Of a stretch of DNA of 22,551 nt, positions 1 through 7,853 are shown piece after piece. Made by a program: the position numbers and the translations under genes. Under the pieces are notes generated by a model that made no database searches, was not told the origin of the DNA, and saw only the letters and a list, made by a program, of their open reading frames with translations. Source of the stretch: Bacteroidales bacterium (GTDB taxonomy: Bacteria; Bacteroidota; Bacteroidia; Bacteroidales; UBA932). The DNA is taken from NCBI GenBank assembly GCA_004555145.1, contig SFJB01000012.1:1-22551 (forward strand), read 5' to 3'. Every line of letters starts with the position of its first letter. Position 1 is the first letter of the stretch.

Positions 1-63
1 GATTACTGCAAACTTGTCTATGATTGTGGCGAGATGCAGTTCTACACGAGCGTAAGTTGGTGA
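1..63 (+). CDS. Possible 3' end of an upstream gene (partial)
   Basis: Frame 1 is open from the window edge for 20 codons and stops at TGA 61-63, reading DYCKLVYDCGEMQFYTSVSW. A terminator-like hairpin follows 35 bases later, as expected at the end of a gene. The fragment is too short to assign to a family. Frame 2 is also open, to a TAA at about 52, so the choice of frame is uncertain. Confidence 0.3.
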   Translation, partial: DYCKLVYDCGEMQFYTSVSW

Positions 64-73
64 CAATTTGTCA
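61..73. repeat. Short perfect palindrome upstream of htpG
   Basis: TGACAA and TTGTCA form a perfect 6-bp inverted repeat around a single T. It overlaps the candidate stop codon of the upstream gene. It could be an operator for htpG or a chance palindrome. It does not resemble the CIRCE heat-shock element. No convincing -7 box was found beside it. Confidence 0.25.
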
Positions 74-98
74 ATGGAACATATTTTGATTTGATAGG

Positions 99-125
99 GC
101 CGGTGCTGCAAAGCATCGGCTTTTT
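99..125 (+). terminator. Rho-independent terminator upstream of htpG
   Basis: GCCGGTGC (99-106) pairs with GCATCGGC (113-120), with one G-T wobble and a 6-nt loop, and is followed by five T. It probably ends the transcript entering from the left. It lies only 28 nt before the htpG start and no clear promoter is visible in those 28 nt. If the htpG promoter lies to its left, the hairpin would sit in the htpG leader and could act as an attenuator. Confidence 0.65.
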
Positions 126-153
126 GATTGAAACAAAATAAGAAACAATAGAA

Positions 154-2028
154 ATGGCTACCAAATCATTAAAAGGTAAAATCGGGGTTACCACGGAAAA
201 CATTTTCCCCGTCATCAAGCAGTTCCTTTATTCGGACCACGAGATCTTCCTGCGTGAGCTTGTAGCAAATGCAGTGGACGCCACCCAGAAGATGAAAGCC
301 CTCGCAAGCAGCGGCGATTTCAAGGGTGAGCTCGGTGAACTGAAGGTCAGCGTGGAACTCGATGAGAAGAAAAAAGTCCTCAGGGTCATTGACCACGGCA
401 TAGGTATGACCGAAGAGGAAGTCGACAAATACATCAACCAGATAGCCTTCTCCTCAGCGGGAGAATTCCTTGAGAAGTACAAGGACCAGATCGGCTCCAT
501 CATCGGCCACTTCGGTCTGGGCTTCTACTCAGCCTTTATGGTATCCAAGAAGGTTACCATCGAGACTCTCAGCTGGAAGGATGGCGCCAAGGCCGTGAAA
601 TGGTCTTGCGACGGCTCTCCTGAGTACTCAATGGGCGAAAGCGACAAGAGCGACAGGGGCACTGTCATCAGCCTCTACCTCGATGACGACGCCGAGGAAT
701 TTGCATCCAACGGCCGCATCGGCCAGCTTCTCGGCAAGTACTGCAAGTTTATGCCCGTACCGGTAGTCTTCGGCAAGAAGACCAAGTGGGAGGACGGCAA
801 AAGCGTGGAGACCGACGAGGACAATGTCATCAACAACATAGAACCTATCTGGACCAAGGCTCCTTCTGAGCTCAAGGACGAGGATTATCTCAAGTTCTAT
901 CGCGAGCTCTATCCTATGGAGGAAGAGCCTATGTTCTGGATACACCTCAACGTGGACTATCCATTCACCCTCACCGGTGTGCTCTACTTCCCTAAGATCA
1001 AGGAAAGGATGGCAATAGACAAGAACAAGATCCAGCTCTACTGCAACCAGATGTTCGTCACGGAGCACGTGGACAACATAGTCCCGGACTTCCTCACCCT
1101 TCTGCACGGTGTGATCGATTCCCCGGACATCCCTCTGAACGTCAGCCGCAGCTACCTCCAGAGCGATGCCAACGTCAAGAAAATCAGCACCTACATCACA
1201 AAGAAGGTGGCCGACAGGCTCGAGGAAATCTACAAGGAGCAGCGCGAGCAGTACGAGCAGAAGTGGGACAATATCAAGCTTTTCATCGAGTACGGCATGC
1301 TCAGCGACGAGAAGTTCTGCGAGAGGGCGATGAAATTCGCGCTCCTCAAGAACACCGACGGCAAGTACTTCGGTCTCGAGGATTACCGCAAGGCGATAGA
1401 ATCCGAGCAGACGGACAAGGACAAGAACGTGGTTTACCTCTACGCCACCAAGCCTGACGAGCAATACTACTTCATAGAAGGGGCAAAGAACAAGGGCTAC
1501 GACGTGCTTCTTATGGACTGCGAGCTCGACAGCCACTTCGTGAACCTGCTCGAAAGCAGAATTGAGCACACCCGTTTCGCGAGGGTGGACAGCGACACCA
1601 TAGACAAACTCATCCAGAAGGAAGAGGAAGTCAAGCTGGAGCTCAGCGAGGATGACAAGAAAGTGCTTGACGACATGTTCAAGGCAGCACTCCCTCAGGG
1701 CAACGAGTACAGCATCGAAGCGCGCAACCTTGGCGAGAACTCAGCCCCTGTGGTCATCACCCAGAGCGAGTTCATGCGCCGCTATCGCGAGATGAGCGCA
1801 ATGGGAGGAGGAATGAACTTCTACGGCTCCATTCCTGAGTCCTACAACATAGTGGTGAATATGGAGAACCCTCTGGTGGCGCGCATCTGGAATGCACGTG
1901 GAAGCGAAAATGCCGAGACCGAACTTCTCCAGCAGGTCGTCGACCTCGCTCTTCTGGGCAACGGCATGCTCAAGGGCAAGGCTCTTGCTGACTTTGTTGC
2001 ACGAAGCGAGAAACTGCTCAACAAGTAA
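154..2028 (+). CDS. htpG: Molecular chaperone HtpG (bacterial Hsp90)
   Basis: ATP-dependent cytosolic chaperone that helps client proteins fold and reach their active state, especially under stress. The N-terminal GHKL ATPase domain has the Bergerat-fold motifs: RELVANAVDA at 34-43 with Mg/ATP-binding N39, DHGIGMT at 80-86, the lid/glycine motif GHFGLGFYSAF at 118-128 and a GT near 169. The middle domain carries the arginine of the LNVSR loop (R332), which contacts ATP phosphate in Hsp90s. The C-terminal dimerisation domain follows. At 624 residues it is about the length of the E. coli protein and complete. The ATG is preceded by an A-rich stretch without a Shine-Dalgarno, as is usual in Bacteroidota. 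Its 3' end overlaps the convergent kinase gene by 11 bp, and its likely terminator lies inside that gene. Confidence 0.97.
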   Translation: MATKSLKGKIGVTTENIFPVIKQFLYSDHEIFLRELVANAVDATQKMKALASSGDFKGELGELKVSVELDEKKKVLRVIDHGIGMTEEEVDKYINQIAFSSAGEFLEKYKDQIGSIIGHFGLGFYSAFMVSKKVTIETLSWKDGAKAVKWSCDGSPEYSMGESDKSDRGTVISLYLDDDAEEFASNGRIGQLLGKYCKFMPVPVVFGKKTKWEDGKSVETDEDNVINNIEPIWTKAPSELKDEDYLKFYRELYPMEEEPMFWIHLNVDYPFTLTGVLYFPKIKERMAIDKNKIQLYCNQMFVTEHVDNIVPDFLTLLHGVIDSPDIPLNVSRSYLQSDANVKKISTYITKKVADRLEEIYKEQREQYEQKWDNIKLFIEYGMLSDEKFCERAMKFALLKNTDGKYFGLEDYRKAIESEQTDKDKNVVYLYATKPDEQYYFIEGAKNKGYDVLLMDCELDSHFVNLLESRIEHTRFARVDSDTIDKLIQKEEEVKLELSEDDKKVLDDMFKAALPQGNEYSIEARNLGENSAPVVITQSEFMRRYREMSAMGGGMNFYGSIPESYNIVVNMENPLVARIWNARGSENAETELLQQVVDLALLGNGMLKGKALADFVARSEKLLNK

Positions 2029-3250
2029 GGTCCTTCATAGAAAACCTGAAGCCCAAACCGCCTCCGGGTACGTTATACGCAGTGATTTCCCCTTTGTGGA
2101 AAATCACTGCGTTTTTTATTATTGAAAGTCCCAGACCGGAGCCCTCGCTGAACTTGCTCCTGTCTGCGTCAAGTCTGAAGAAACGCTCGAAAATGCGGTC
2201 CAGCATAGCCTCGTCCACTCCGTGGCCGTTGTCCCTGTAGTCGAACAGATGGGTTCCGTCAGAGTCGCGACTATAACTGATAATGGCCTTGCAGCCCTTG
2301 CCGGCATACTTTGCGCTGTTCTCCACCAGGTTGCGGAAAATGGAATAAATCAGATTGTAACTGCCCCTTATGCAGATTGGCGGGAGTCCGTTCTCCACCT
2401 CCATCTCCTTTGAGAGAAGAGTGTCGGAAAGCTCTTCGCACACCTCGGAAAACAGCACTTTCAGGTTTACAGCGCTGATGCGGAACTGCTCCGGAGCCTC
2501 TTCGAGCTTGGTAATCAGGGATATGTCCCTGATCATATCGGAAAGCCTCAGCGCCTGCAGGTGGCTTCTCTCTATGAATAGGCCCTTCTTCGCCGGGTCC
2601 ATGTCCGGGTGGTTTACAATTGCCTCCAGGTAGCCCTGTATGCTGCTGACGGGCGTCTTGAGCTCGTGGGAGATGTTTGCCGTCATCTCGTGTTTCAGCC
2701 GCCTTTTCTCTCCTTCGGATGCCTCCCTGTCGCGGCGTGCGTAATTCGAGGTCAGGGCAATCACCGCCACCAGCGCCAGGGTCGTCATCAGCAGCAGGCT
2801 GATGATGAGCATCCAGTCGAGACGGAAGAACTTCTCCAGCTCCACCTCGAAGGGTTGAGCGCAGCGGATGATGAGCCCGTCGTATGCCTTGGCGAAATAG
2901 AAATACTTCCTGTTGGAGGTTGCGGACCTGCGTATCGCCTCGCCTCGTCCGTTTTTGACACACGCCTTGATTTCAGGGCGCTGCAGATGGTTCTCCAGGC
3001 CGTGGGCATCGGTTCTGGTATCGAAGGTGACGGTTCCGTCAGGGCTGATGACGCTTACTCCCAGCTCCTTGGGAAGCAGCTTCACCGCCTCCGAAGGGGC
3101 CTCGCTTTCTGCCAGGATGTCGCAGTAAGCCTCGAGCTTGGAGGCCAGAATCGCAGTTTTGTTCCTGTTCTCGTTGAAGAGTATGAGGGTCAGCGAAAGC
3201 ACGGCCAGCACCAGAAAGATGAAACTGGTGCCAAGCAGGCGTTTAGTCAT
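2018..3250 (-). CDS. Membrane sensor histidine kinase, PhoR-like
   Basis: Inner-membrane sensor kinase, 410 residues from the chosen start. Transmembrane segments lie at about 6-25 and 146-168 and enclose a periplasmic domain of about 120 residues. The HisKA domain has phospho-acceptor H195 in SHELKTP. The HATPase domain follows with NSAKYAG (N box), DNGHGVDE (G1) and GSGLGLSIIKNA (G2). There is no obvious HAMP domain. The ATG at 3250 is preferred because it overlaps the regulator's stop in ATGACTAA, the usual arrangement for coupled translation; in-frame ATGs at 3256 and 3271 would add 2 or 7 residues. It is paired with the upstream OmpR-type regulator. A divergent Na/phosphate transporter beside the pair suggests phosphate sensing, but this is inferred from context. 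Stress-envelope kinases have the same domain order. Confidence 0.9.
   Translation of the reverse strand: MTKRLLGTSFIFLVLAVLSLTLILFNENRNKTAILASKLEAYCDILAESEAPSEAVKLLPKELGVSVISPDGTVTFDTRTDAHGLENHLQRPEIKACVKNGRGEAIRRSATSNRKYFYFAKAYDGLIIRCAQPFEVELEKFFRLDWMLIISLLLMTTLALVAVIALTSNYARRDREASEGEKRRLKHEMTANISHELKTPVSSIQGYLEAIVNHPDMDPAKKGLFIERSHLQALRLSDMIRDISLITKLEEAPEQFRISAVNLKVLFSEVCEELSDTLLSKEMEVENGLPPICIRGSYNLIYSIFRNLVENSAKYAGKGCKAIISYSRDSDGTHLFDYRDNGHGVDEAMLDRIFERFFRLDADRSKFSEGSGLGLSIIKNAVIFHKGEITAYNVPGGGLGFRFSMKDLTC
2078..2117 (+). terminator. htpG terminator embedded in the kinase coding sequence
   Basis: CGCAGTGATTT (2078-2088) and AAATCACTGCG (2101-2111) form a perfect 11-bp stem with a 12-nt loop, followed by six T. 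The polarity fits only plus-strand transcripts, that is htpG, which ends 49 bp upstream. The same bases encode the last ATP-binding stretch of the minus-strand kinase, around the residues IIKNAVIFHKGEITAYN. Confidence 0.8.
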
Positions 3251-3932
3251 TGTCTTCATAAGCAGGGTCAATGTAGTAGCCGAAACCGGTCTTGTTCCTG
3301 ATCAGGTCGTGCATCTTGCCGAGTTTGGAACGTATGCGGGCGATATGCACGTCTATGGTCCTGTCCAGCACATAGGGAGCATCCTTCCACAGTTCCGAGA
3401 TTATCCTGGAACGGGAGAAGTAGCTGCCGCGGCTGCGTGCCAGCAGCACCAGGAGGTCGAACTCCTTGCGCGAGAACTTGATCAGCTCTCCGTCCATGCT
3501 TGCCAATCCGGCCTCCGGGTCAATGAGCAGATGCCCTATGCGTATCTTCTCATTTACAGGAGCCGCCTCTCCGCAGCGCCTGAGCACCGCCTTGATGCGG
3601 GCGCTCAACTCATTGTAGGAGAATGGTTTGGATACGTAGTCATCCCCTCCGCTCGAGAAGCCTTCCAGGAGGTCTCCCTCCGTGGACCGGGCGGTTAGAA
3701 AAATGATGGGCTGGGTGCAGTGCAGTTCCAGGCGTATCTTGCGGGCGAACTCGTAGCCCGACATCCCCGGAAGCATCACATCCAGCAGAATGAGGTCGAT
3801 TTCCGGACCGAGCAGTTTCAAGCCTTCCTCGGCGCTGGCAGCCAGGGCCACTCCGTAGCCCTCGCCCTCAAGGTTGAAGCTCAGAATCTCCCTGAGATCA
3901 GCCTCGTCTTCTATAACTAACAGTCTTGTCAT
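3243..3932 (-). CDS. OmpR/PhoB-family response regulator
   Basis: DNA-binding partner of the downstream sensor kinase, 229 residues. The receiver domain has the acidic pair in VIEDEAD, phospho-acceptor D51 in LLDVMLPG and the conserved lysine of DDYVSKPF. The C-terminal winged helix includes the recognition and wing region RTIDVHIARIRSKLG and ends GFGYYIDP. The ATG at 3932 fits the alignment best. A TTG at 3941 would add three residues but lies inside the likely -7 promoter box, so it is disfavoured. The kinase start overlaps its stop codon, so the two are one operon. Together with the neighbouring phosphate carrier this looks like a PhoB, by inference. Confidence 0.92.
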   Translation of the reverse strand: MTRLLVIEDEADLREILSFNLEGEGYGVALAASAEEGLKLLGPEIDLILLDVMLPGMSGYEFARKIRLELHCTQPIIFLTARSTEGDLLEGFSSGGDDYVSKPFSYNELSARIKAVLRRCGEAAPVNEKIRIGHLLIDPEAGLASMDGELIKFSRKEFDLLVLLARSRGSYFSRSRIISELWKDAPYVLDRTIDVHIARIRSKLGKMHDLIRNKTGFGYYIDPAYEDND

Positions 3933-3938
3933 CTTCTG

Positions 3939-3946
3939 CAAAGGTA
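3939..3946 (-). promoter_or_regulatory. Candidate -7 box of the regulator-kinase operon
   Basis: Read on the minus strand the bases are TACCTTTG, an exact match to the Bacteroidetes -7 consensus TAnnTTTG. No TTTG is seen at the -33 distance. Transcription would begin within a few bases of the ATG at 3932, implying a very short or absent leader. Confidence 0.45.
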
Positions 3947-3965
3947 TGATTTCTTCTCCATACCT
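3942..3965. repeat. Inverted repeat over the regulator promoter
   Basis: AGGTATG (3942-3948) and CATACCT (3959-3965) are perfect 7-bp inverted arms with a 10-nt spacer. One arm overlaps the candidate -7 box of the regulator operon. It could be a repressor or autoregulation site; chance is possible. Confidence 0.35.
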
Positions 3966-3976
3966 GAGACATCGGG

Positions 3977-3995
3977 TGTTAAATAAATGTTAAAT
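3977..3995. promoter_or_regulatory. Pho-box-like 11-bp-period direct repeat
   Basis: TGTTAAAT occurs at 3977-3984 and again at 3988-3995, separated by AAA, giving an 11-bp period. PhoB and PhoP family regulators bind direct repeats of about 6-7 bases with this same one-turn spacing, and the Bacillus PhoP half-site TTAACA resembles TTAAAT. The repeat lies between an OmpR-type regulator and a phosphate transporter, 13 bp upstream of that transporter's -33 element. Binding by the adjacent regulator is an inference. Confidence 0.5.
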
Positions 3996-4008
3996 CGTTT
4001 CCCGACTC

Positions 4009-4039
4009 TTTGAGGTACCAGGCTTTTTGGTCAATTTTG
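4009..4039 (+). promoter_or_regulatory. Promoter of the Na/phosphate cotransporter gene
   Basis: TTTG at 4009-4012, a 19-nt spacer and CAATTTTG at 4032-4039 match the Bacteroidetes promoter pattern with one mismatch in the -7 box. The predicted start of transcription is about 4044, leaving a leader of about 18 nt before the ATG at 4062. Confidence 0.55.
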
Positions 4040-4061
4040 CAAACGAAAAAGTCAGTATAAA

Positions 4062-5768
4062 ATGGTATTAAGTATCCTTACTCTTATCGGCGCTCTCGGT
4101 CTTTTCCTCTACGGAATGAACCTTATGAGCTCCGGATTGCAGAAAGCGGCCGGTTCCGGCCTTCGAAAATTCCTGGCCTCGATTACCTCCAATCCGCTCA
4201 AGGGCGTTGTCACAGGACTTGGGGTCACTGCAGTGATCCAGTCGTCCAGTGCGACCACGGTCATGGTGGTGGGCTTCGTCAACGCCGGCCTTCTCACCCT
4301 CAAACAGGCCATCAGCGTCATAATGGGCGCCAACATAGGCACCACCTTCACCGCCTGGATCATTGCCCTCTTCGGCTTCAAGGCGGACGTATCCATGTTG
4401 GCCGTGCCGCTTATGGCCCTGGGCTTCATCATGAGCATATCCAAGAAAGGAAAGTGGCGCGACATCAGCGAGTTCGTGGTAGGCTTCAGCCTTCTTTTCC
4501 TCGGACTCTCCTTTATGAAGAACTCCGTCCCTGACCTCCAGTCCAGCCCTGAGGTGCTGAACTTCCTGCAAAGCTGGTCCGGCCACGGCATCTTCTCCGT
4601 CCTCCTCTTTGTGCTCGTAGGTACGGTGCTCACCCTCATTCTGCAGTCCTCAAGCGCCACCGTCGCACTTACGCTCATCTTCCTGAATATGGGCTGGATC
4701 CAGTTCGATATGGCAGCCGCGATGGTGCTCGGTGAGAACATAGGCACCACCATCACTGCCAATATCGCCGCCTCCGTGGGTAACCGCAATGCCCGTCGCG
4801 CTGCACTCGCCCACACGGTATTCAACCTCTTTGGCGTAATCTGGGCAATCGCCCTCTTCCGGCCTTTCCTTTCCCTGATTCATCTCATCATCTCCGGAAT
4901 CGGGCTTTCCGGTTCCGCAGAGGCTCCGCTCTACAGCATCTCCATGCTCCACACGGTATTCAACCTCATAAATACCGGCATACTCATCTGGTTCATCCCT
5001 GTGATAGAGAAGTTCGTATGCCGCGTGATCAAGGAGAAGAAGGGTGAGAACCAGGATAAGCTCGTATATATCAACGCAGGTCTCATCTCCACTCCAGAAC
5101 TTGCCCTTTCTGAGGCTGAGAAGGAGGTTGTGCACTTCGGCGAAATAATGAAGAACGGTCTGGGCTACGTGCAGGAAGCTGTGAAGAACTCCGACAAGGA
5201 GGCTGATTTCAGGCCTTGGAAGGAAAAGCTCGTTAAGTATGAGGAGATTTCCGACCGCATCGAATACGAAGTGGTCAACTTCCTCAACAAGGTGAGCCGC
5301 GAGGCCCTCAGCGACAATTCCCTGCTCAGGATCAAGTCCATATACAGGATAGTAGGGGAGATGGAGTCCCTCGGCGACAGCGGCGAAGCCATCAGCCGCC
5401 TCATAGACAGGGCTCTTGAACACAAGCAGAAACTCTCCGACGAGCACCGCAAGGAAGTGGACAGTATGATAGAGCTTGTAGGAAGGGCTTATGACGCAAT
5501 GGTTTACAACCTTGCACACAGCACCACCATCACCAATATAGACAACGCCATCCAGGCGGAAATCGACATCAACACCAGGCGTGATTCCCTGCGTGATTCT
5601 GAGCTTGCGAACGTTGACAACGACGGTGACAAATACTTTGAGGGAGTGTACTATATCGCTCTTATCGAGGAACTTGAGAAGATGGGCGATTTCATCATCA
5701 ACATCTCCCAGTCCATAATGAGCTGGAGGTCCGGAAAGCCGGACAGCACAAGTTCCTGGGATGACTGA
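4062..5768 (+). CDS. Na+/Pi cotransporter family protein with PhoU-like C-terminus
   Basis: Inner-membrane sodium-dependent phosphate carrier of the NptA/SLC34 type (PF02690), 568 residues. Two inverted-topology repeats each carry the signature QSSSAT: residues 60-66 and 195-200. About eight hydrophobic segments fill residues 1 to 325. From about 340 to 555 follows a charged, helical PhoU-like domain, the usual bacterial architecture for this family and thought to regulate transport. The length is typical. It is divergent from the regulator-kinase pair with a Pho-box-like repeat between them, so induction by phosphate starvation is plausible. Transport of another anion cannot be excluded from sequence. 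The gene appears intact. Confidence 0.92.
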   Translation: MVLSILTLIGALGLFLYGMNLMSSGLQKAAGSGLRKFLASITSNPLKGVVTGLGVTAVIQSSSATTVMVVGFVNAGLLTLKQAISVIMGANIGTTFTAWIIALFGFKADVSMLAVPLMALGFIMSISKKGKWRDISEFVVGFSLLFLGLSFMKNSVPDLQSSPEVLNFLQSWSGHGIFSVLLFVLVGTVLTLILQSSSATVALTLIFLNMGWIQFDMAAAMVLGENIGTTITANIAASVGNRNARRAALAHTVFNLFGVIWAIALFRPFLSLIHLIISGIGLSGSAEAPLYSISMLHTVFNLINTGILIWFIPVIEKFVCRVIKEKKGENQDKLVYINAGLISTPELALSEAEKEVVHFGEIMKNGLGYVQEAVKNSDKEADFRPWKEKLVKYEEISDRIEYEVVNFLNKVSREALSDNSLLRIKSIYRIVGEMESLGDSGEAISRLIDRALEHKQKLSDEHRKEVDSMIELVGRAYDAMVYNLAHSTTITNIDNAIQAEIDINTRRDSLRDSELANVDNDGDKYFEGVYYIALIEELEKMGDFIINISQSIMSWRSGKPDSTSSWDD

Positions 5769-5802
5769 GTAGCCTGAATGGTGCACTTATCGATTAATTT
5801 GC

Positions 5803-5810
5803 TATATTTG
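5803..5810 (+). promoter_or_regulatory. -7 promoter box of the rubredoxin-like gene
   Basis: TATATTTG is an exact match to TAnnTTTG, 26 nt before the ATG at 5837. No clear -33 TTTG is present at the expected distance. The 12 bases 5801-5812 (GCTATATTTGTG) recur exactly in the rubrerythrin promoter at 11144-11155. Confidence 0.6.
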
Positions 5811-5836
5811 TGAGAACTAAAAAAACAGTCACCATT

Positions 5837-5980
5837 ATGGCAAAGGAAAACAAAGAATGGATCTGCTCAGTCTGCGGATACAAATATGTAGGCCCGGAGC
5901 CTCCTAAGGAGTGCCCGGTATGCCACGCCAAGAAGGAATATTTTGACGAAGCCGGTAAGGAGCCGGAGCCTTGGATGTAA
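5837..5980 (+). CDS. 47-residue rubredoxin-like iron protein
   Basis: Small one-domain protein. C10-x2-C13-G and C26-x2-C29 form a rubredoxin-type knuckle pair expected to bind one iron. The sequence resembles the compact rubredoxin module of rubrerythrins ([13 protein letters not shown]) rather than a classical free rubredoxin, which is longer between the knuckles. It closely resembles residues 1-35 of the reverse rubrerythrin at 11199. Likely role: a cytosolic one-electron carrier in peroxide or oxygen reduction. It has its own -7 box, follows the phosphate carrier by 68 nt and precedes rfbA by 19 nt, so it may lead the rfbA operon. Function is inferred from the domain. Confidence 0.85.
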   Translation: MAKENKEWICSVCGYKYVGPEPPKECPVCHAKKEYFDEAGKEPEPWM

Positions 5981-5999
5981 TTTTTCAAGGCCGTCAAAT

Positions 6000-6911
6000 A
6001 TGAAAGGAATAGTCCTCGCAGGTGGTTCGGGTACGAGACTGTACCCGATCACCAAGGGCGTGAGCAAGCAGCTTCTCCCAATCTATGATAAACCGATGAT
6101 TTACTACCCGGTGTCCGTCCTTATGTTGGCCGGCATCCGGGATATTCTGATTATTTCCACCCCTTATGACCTCCCGGGCTTCAAGCGTCTGCTCGGCGAC
6201 GGCAGCGACTACGGCGTGCGTTTCAGCTACGCTGAGCAGCCGTCTCCTGACGGACTTGCACAGGCATTCATAATAGGCGAAGAGTTCGTGGAAGACGACT
6301 CCGTCTGCCTTGTGCTTGGCGACAACATATTCCACGGAGCAGGACTTACTGATATGCTCCGCAATGCAGTACGCACCGCCGAAGAGGAAAAGAAGGCTAC
6401 GGTCTTCGGTTACTGGGTGAGCGATCCGGAGCGTTACGGCGTGGCGGAATTCGACAAGCAGGGCAACTGTCTCTCCATAGAGGAGAAGCCTGCGCACCCC
6501 AAGTCCAACTACGCTGTCGTGGGACTGTATTTCTATCCCAATAAGGTCGTGAACGTGGCAAAGAACATCAAGCCGTCCGCGCGTGGAGAGCTCGAAATCA
6601 CCACCGTCAACCAGGTCTTCCTTGCCGACGGCGAGCTCAAGGTACAGACGCTCGGACGCGGATTCGCCTGGCTTGACACCGGCACCCACGACTCCCTGGC
6701 AGAAGCCACGAGCTACATCGAGACTATAGAGAAGCGTCAGGGTCTGAAGGTCGCCTGTCTGGAAGGCATAGGCCTGCGCAAGGGCTGGATAAGCCCCGAG
6801 CAGCTGCGTGAGACCGCGAAACCTATGCTCAAGAATCAGTACGGACAGTATCTCGTGCGCATCGCGGACGAAGTGGAGAAGAAGGGATTGTTGAATATTG
6901 ACGAGTTCTGA
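6000..6911 (+). CDS. rfbA: Glucose-1-phosphate thymidylyltransferase RfbA
   Basis: First enzyme of dTDP-L-rhamnose synthesis: joins dTTP and glucose-1-phosphate to give dTDP-glucose and pyrophosphate. The 303-residue protein opens with the nucleotidyltransferase signature [11 protein letters not shown] followed by [12 protein letters not shown], and carries [11 protein letters not shown] (metal- and nucleotide-binding aspartate) and a conserved [10 protein letters not shown]. The start is set at 6000 because MKGIVLAGG is the family's N-terminus; an upstream in-frame start at 5943 would lie inside the rubredoxin-like gene. It is 12 nt upstream of rfbD. The rfbB and rfbC genes for the intervening steps are not in the window. 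The product feeds cell-surface polysaccharide. Confidence 0.96.
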   Translation: MKGIVLAGGSGTRLYPITKGVSKQLLPIYDKPMIYYPVSVLMLAGIRDILIISTPYDLPGFKRLLGDGSDYGVRFSYAEQPSPDGLAQAFIIGEEFVEDDSVCLVLGDNIFHGAGLTDMLRNAVRTAEEEKKATVFGYWVSDPERYGVAEFDKQGNCLSIEEKPAHPKSNYAVVGLYFYPNKVVNVAKNIKPSARGELEITTVNQVFLADGELKVQTLGRGFAWLDTGTHDSLAEATSYIETIEKRQGLKVACLEGIGLRKGWISPEQLRETAKPMLKNQYGQYLVRIADEVEKKGLLNIDEF

Positions 6912-6923
6912 TTTAGCTAAACG

Positions 6924-7853
6924 ATGACAATTCTTGTTACCGGTGCCAACGGTCAGCTTGGCAACGAACTGCGCATATGCTCCCTCGCCTCGGGGGACAG
7001 GTTTGTATTCACGGACGTGAACGAGGCATCAGCCGAACAGGTCGCGATGCTGCGAAAGCTTGCGGGTGACACCGTCCCTACGGACACCGTGCGCCTGGAT
7101 ATCACCGACAGTGCCGCAGTGCGCTCGATGGTGGAGAAGGAAAAGGTGGAGCTAATAATCAACTGCGCCGCGTTTACGGATGTCGAGGGTGCAGAGGACA
7201 GGCAGGCGCTGGCGGAGAAACTGAACGCAGACGCGCCGGAAATCCTGGCGCTGGCGATGAAGGATGCCGGAGGCACCCTGTTCCACGTCAGCACGGACTA
7301 CGTGTTCGGTGCCGATCCGTACAATGTCCCGTGCCGCGAAGATCAGAAAGGCGGTCCTACCGGAGTGTACGGGCTCACCAAACTCCACGGTGAGGAAAAA
7401 ATCCTCACCAGCGGCTGCAATAGCGTAATCATACGCACAGCGTGGCTGTACAGCGAGTTCGGCAAGAATTTTCTCAAAACCATGCTTGCGCTCACCGGCA
7501 GCAAGCCGTCCCTGAGGGTGGTGTTCGACCAGGCCGGTACCCCGACTTATGCCCGCGACCTCGCGGAGCTGATCTGCGGCATCGTGTCCACGCGCGCGTA
7601 CAGGGAGCACGGCGGCATATACCATTACTCCAATGAAGGCGTCTGCAGCTGGTATGACTTCACCAAGTTCATCGCTGCCTGCGCCGGCCACACCGACTGC
7701 GACGTGCAGCCTTGCCACTCGGACGAATTCCCTTCAAAGGTCGTAAGGCCGGCATACTCCGTGCTCGACAAGACAAAGGTGAAGACCGTGTTCGGGGTGA
7801 AAGTGCCGTATTGGATGGACAGTGTAAGAACCTGCCTCGGTAATATATTATGA
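6924..7853 (+). CDS. rfbD: dTDP-4-dehydrorhamnose reductase RfbD
   Basis: Last step of dTDP-L-rhamnose synthesis: NAD(P)H-dependent reduction of dTDP-4-dehydrorhamnose. A Rossmann fold of the extended SDR class is shown by GANGQLG at 7-13, the STDYVFG strand, and the catalytic pair Y149-x3-K153 in YGLTKLHGE. The C-terminal substrate-binding part includes TPTYARDLA and the late motif RPAYSVLD. Its 309 residues are slightly above the usual length of about 285-300, mainly from an insertion near residues 38-55. Its TGA stop overlaps the start of the serine ammonia-lyase gene as ATGA, so the two are probably translationally coupled. Confidence 0.95.
   Translation: MTILVTGANGQLGNELRICSLASGDRFVFTDVNEASAEQVAMLRKLAGDTVPTDTVRLDITDSAAVRSMVEKEKVELIINCAAFTDVEGAEDRQALAEKLNADAPEILALAMKDAGGTLFHVSTDYVFGADPYNVPCREDQKGGPTGVYGLTKLHGEEKILTSGCNSVIIRTAWLYSEFGKNFLKTMLALTGSKPSLRVVFDQAGTPTYARDLAELICGIVSTRAYREHGGIYHYSNEGVCSWYDFTKFIAACAGHTDCDVQPCHSDEFPSKVVRPAYSVLDKTKVKTVFGVKVPYWMDSVRTCLGNIL

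Noticed and set aside
628..1569. Long open frame (313 codons) antisense to htpG
   Set aside because: It lies wholly inside a clear htpG and its translation is a repetitive Val/Leu/Glu-rich string with no recognisable domain, as expected from GC-biased codons read backwards.
2609..3301. 230-codon plus-strand frame opposite the kinase
   Set aside because: The kinase on the minus strand carries all catalytic motifs; this frame reads as low-complexity sequence.
4650..5786. 378-codon open frame antisense to the phosphate carrier
   Set aside because: It is a shadow of the conserved transporter and has no domain features of its own.
5943..5999. Upstream in-frame start for rfbA
   Set aside because: It would begin inside the rubredoxin-like gene and add 19 residues before the family's normal N-terminus MKGIVLAGG.
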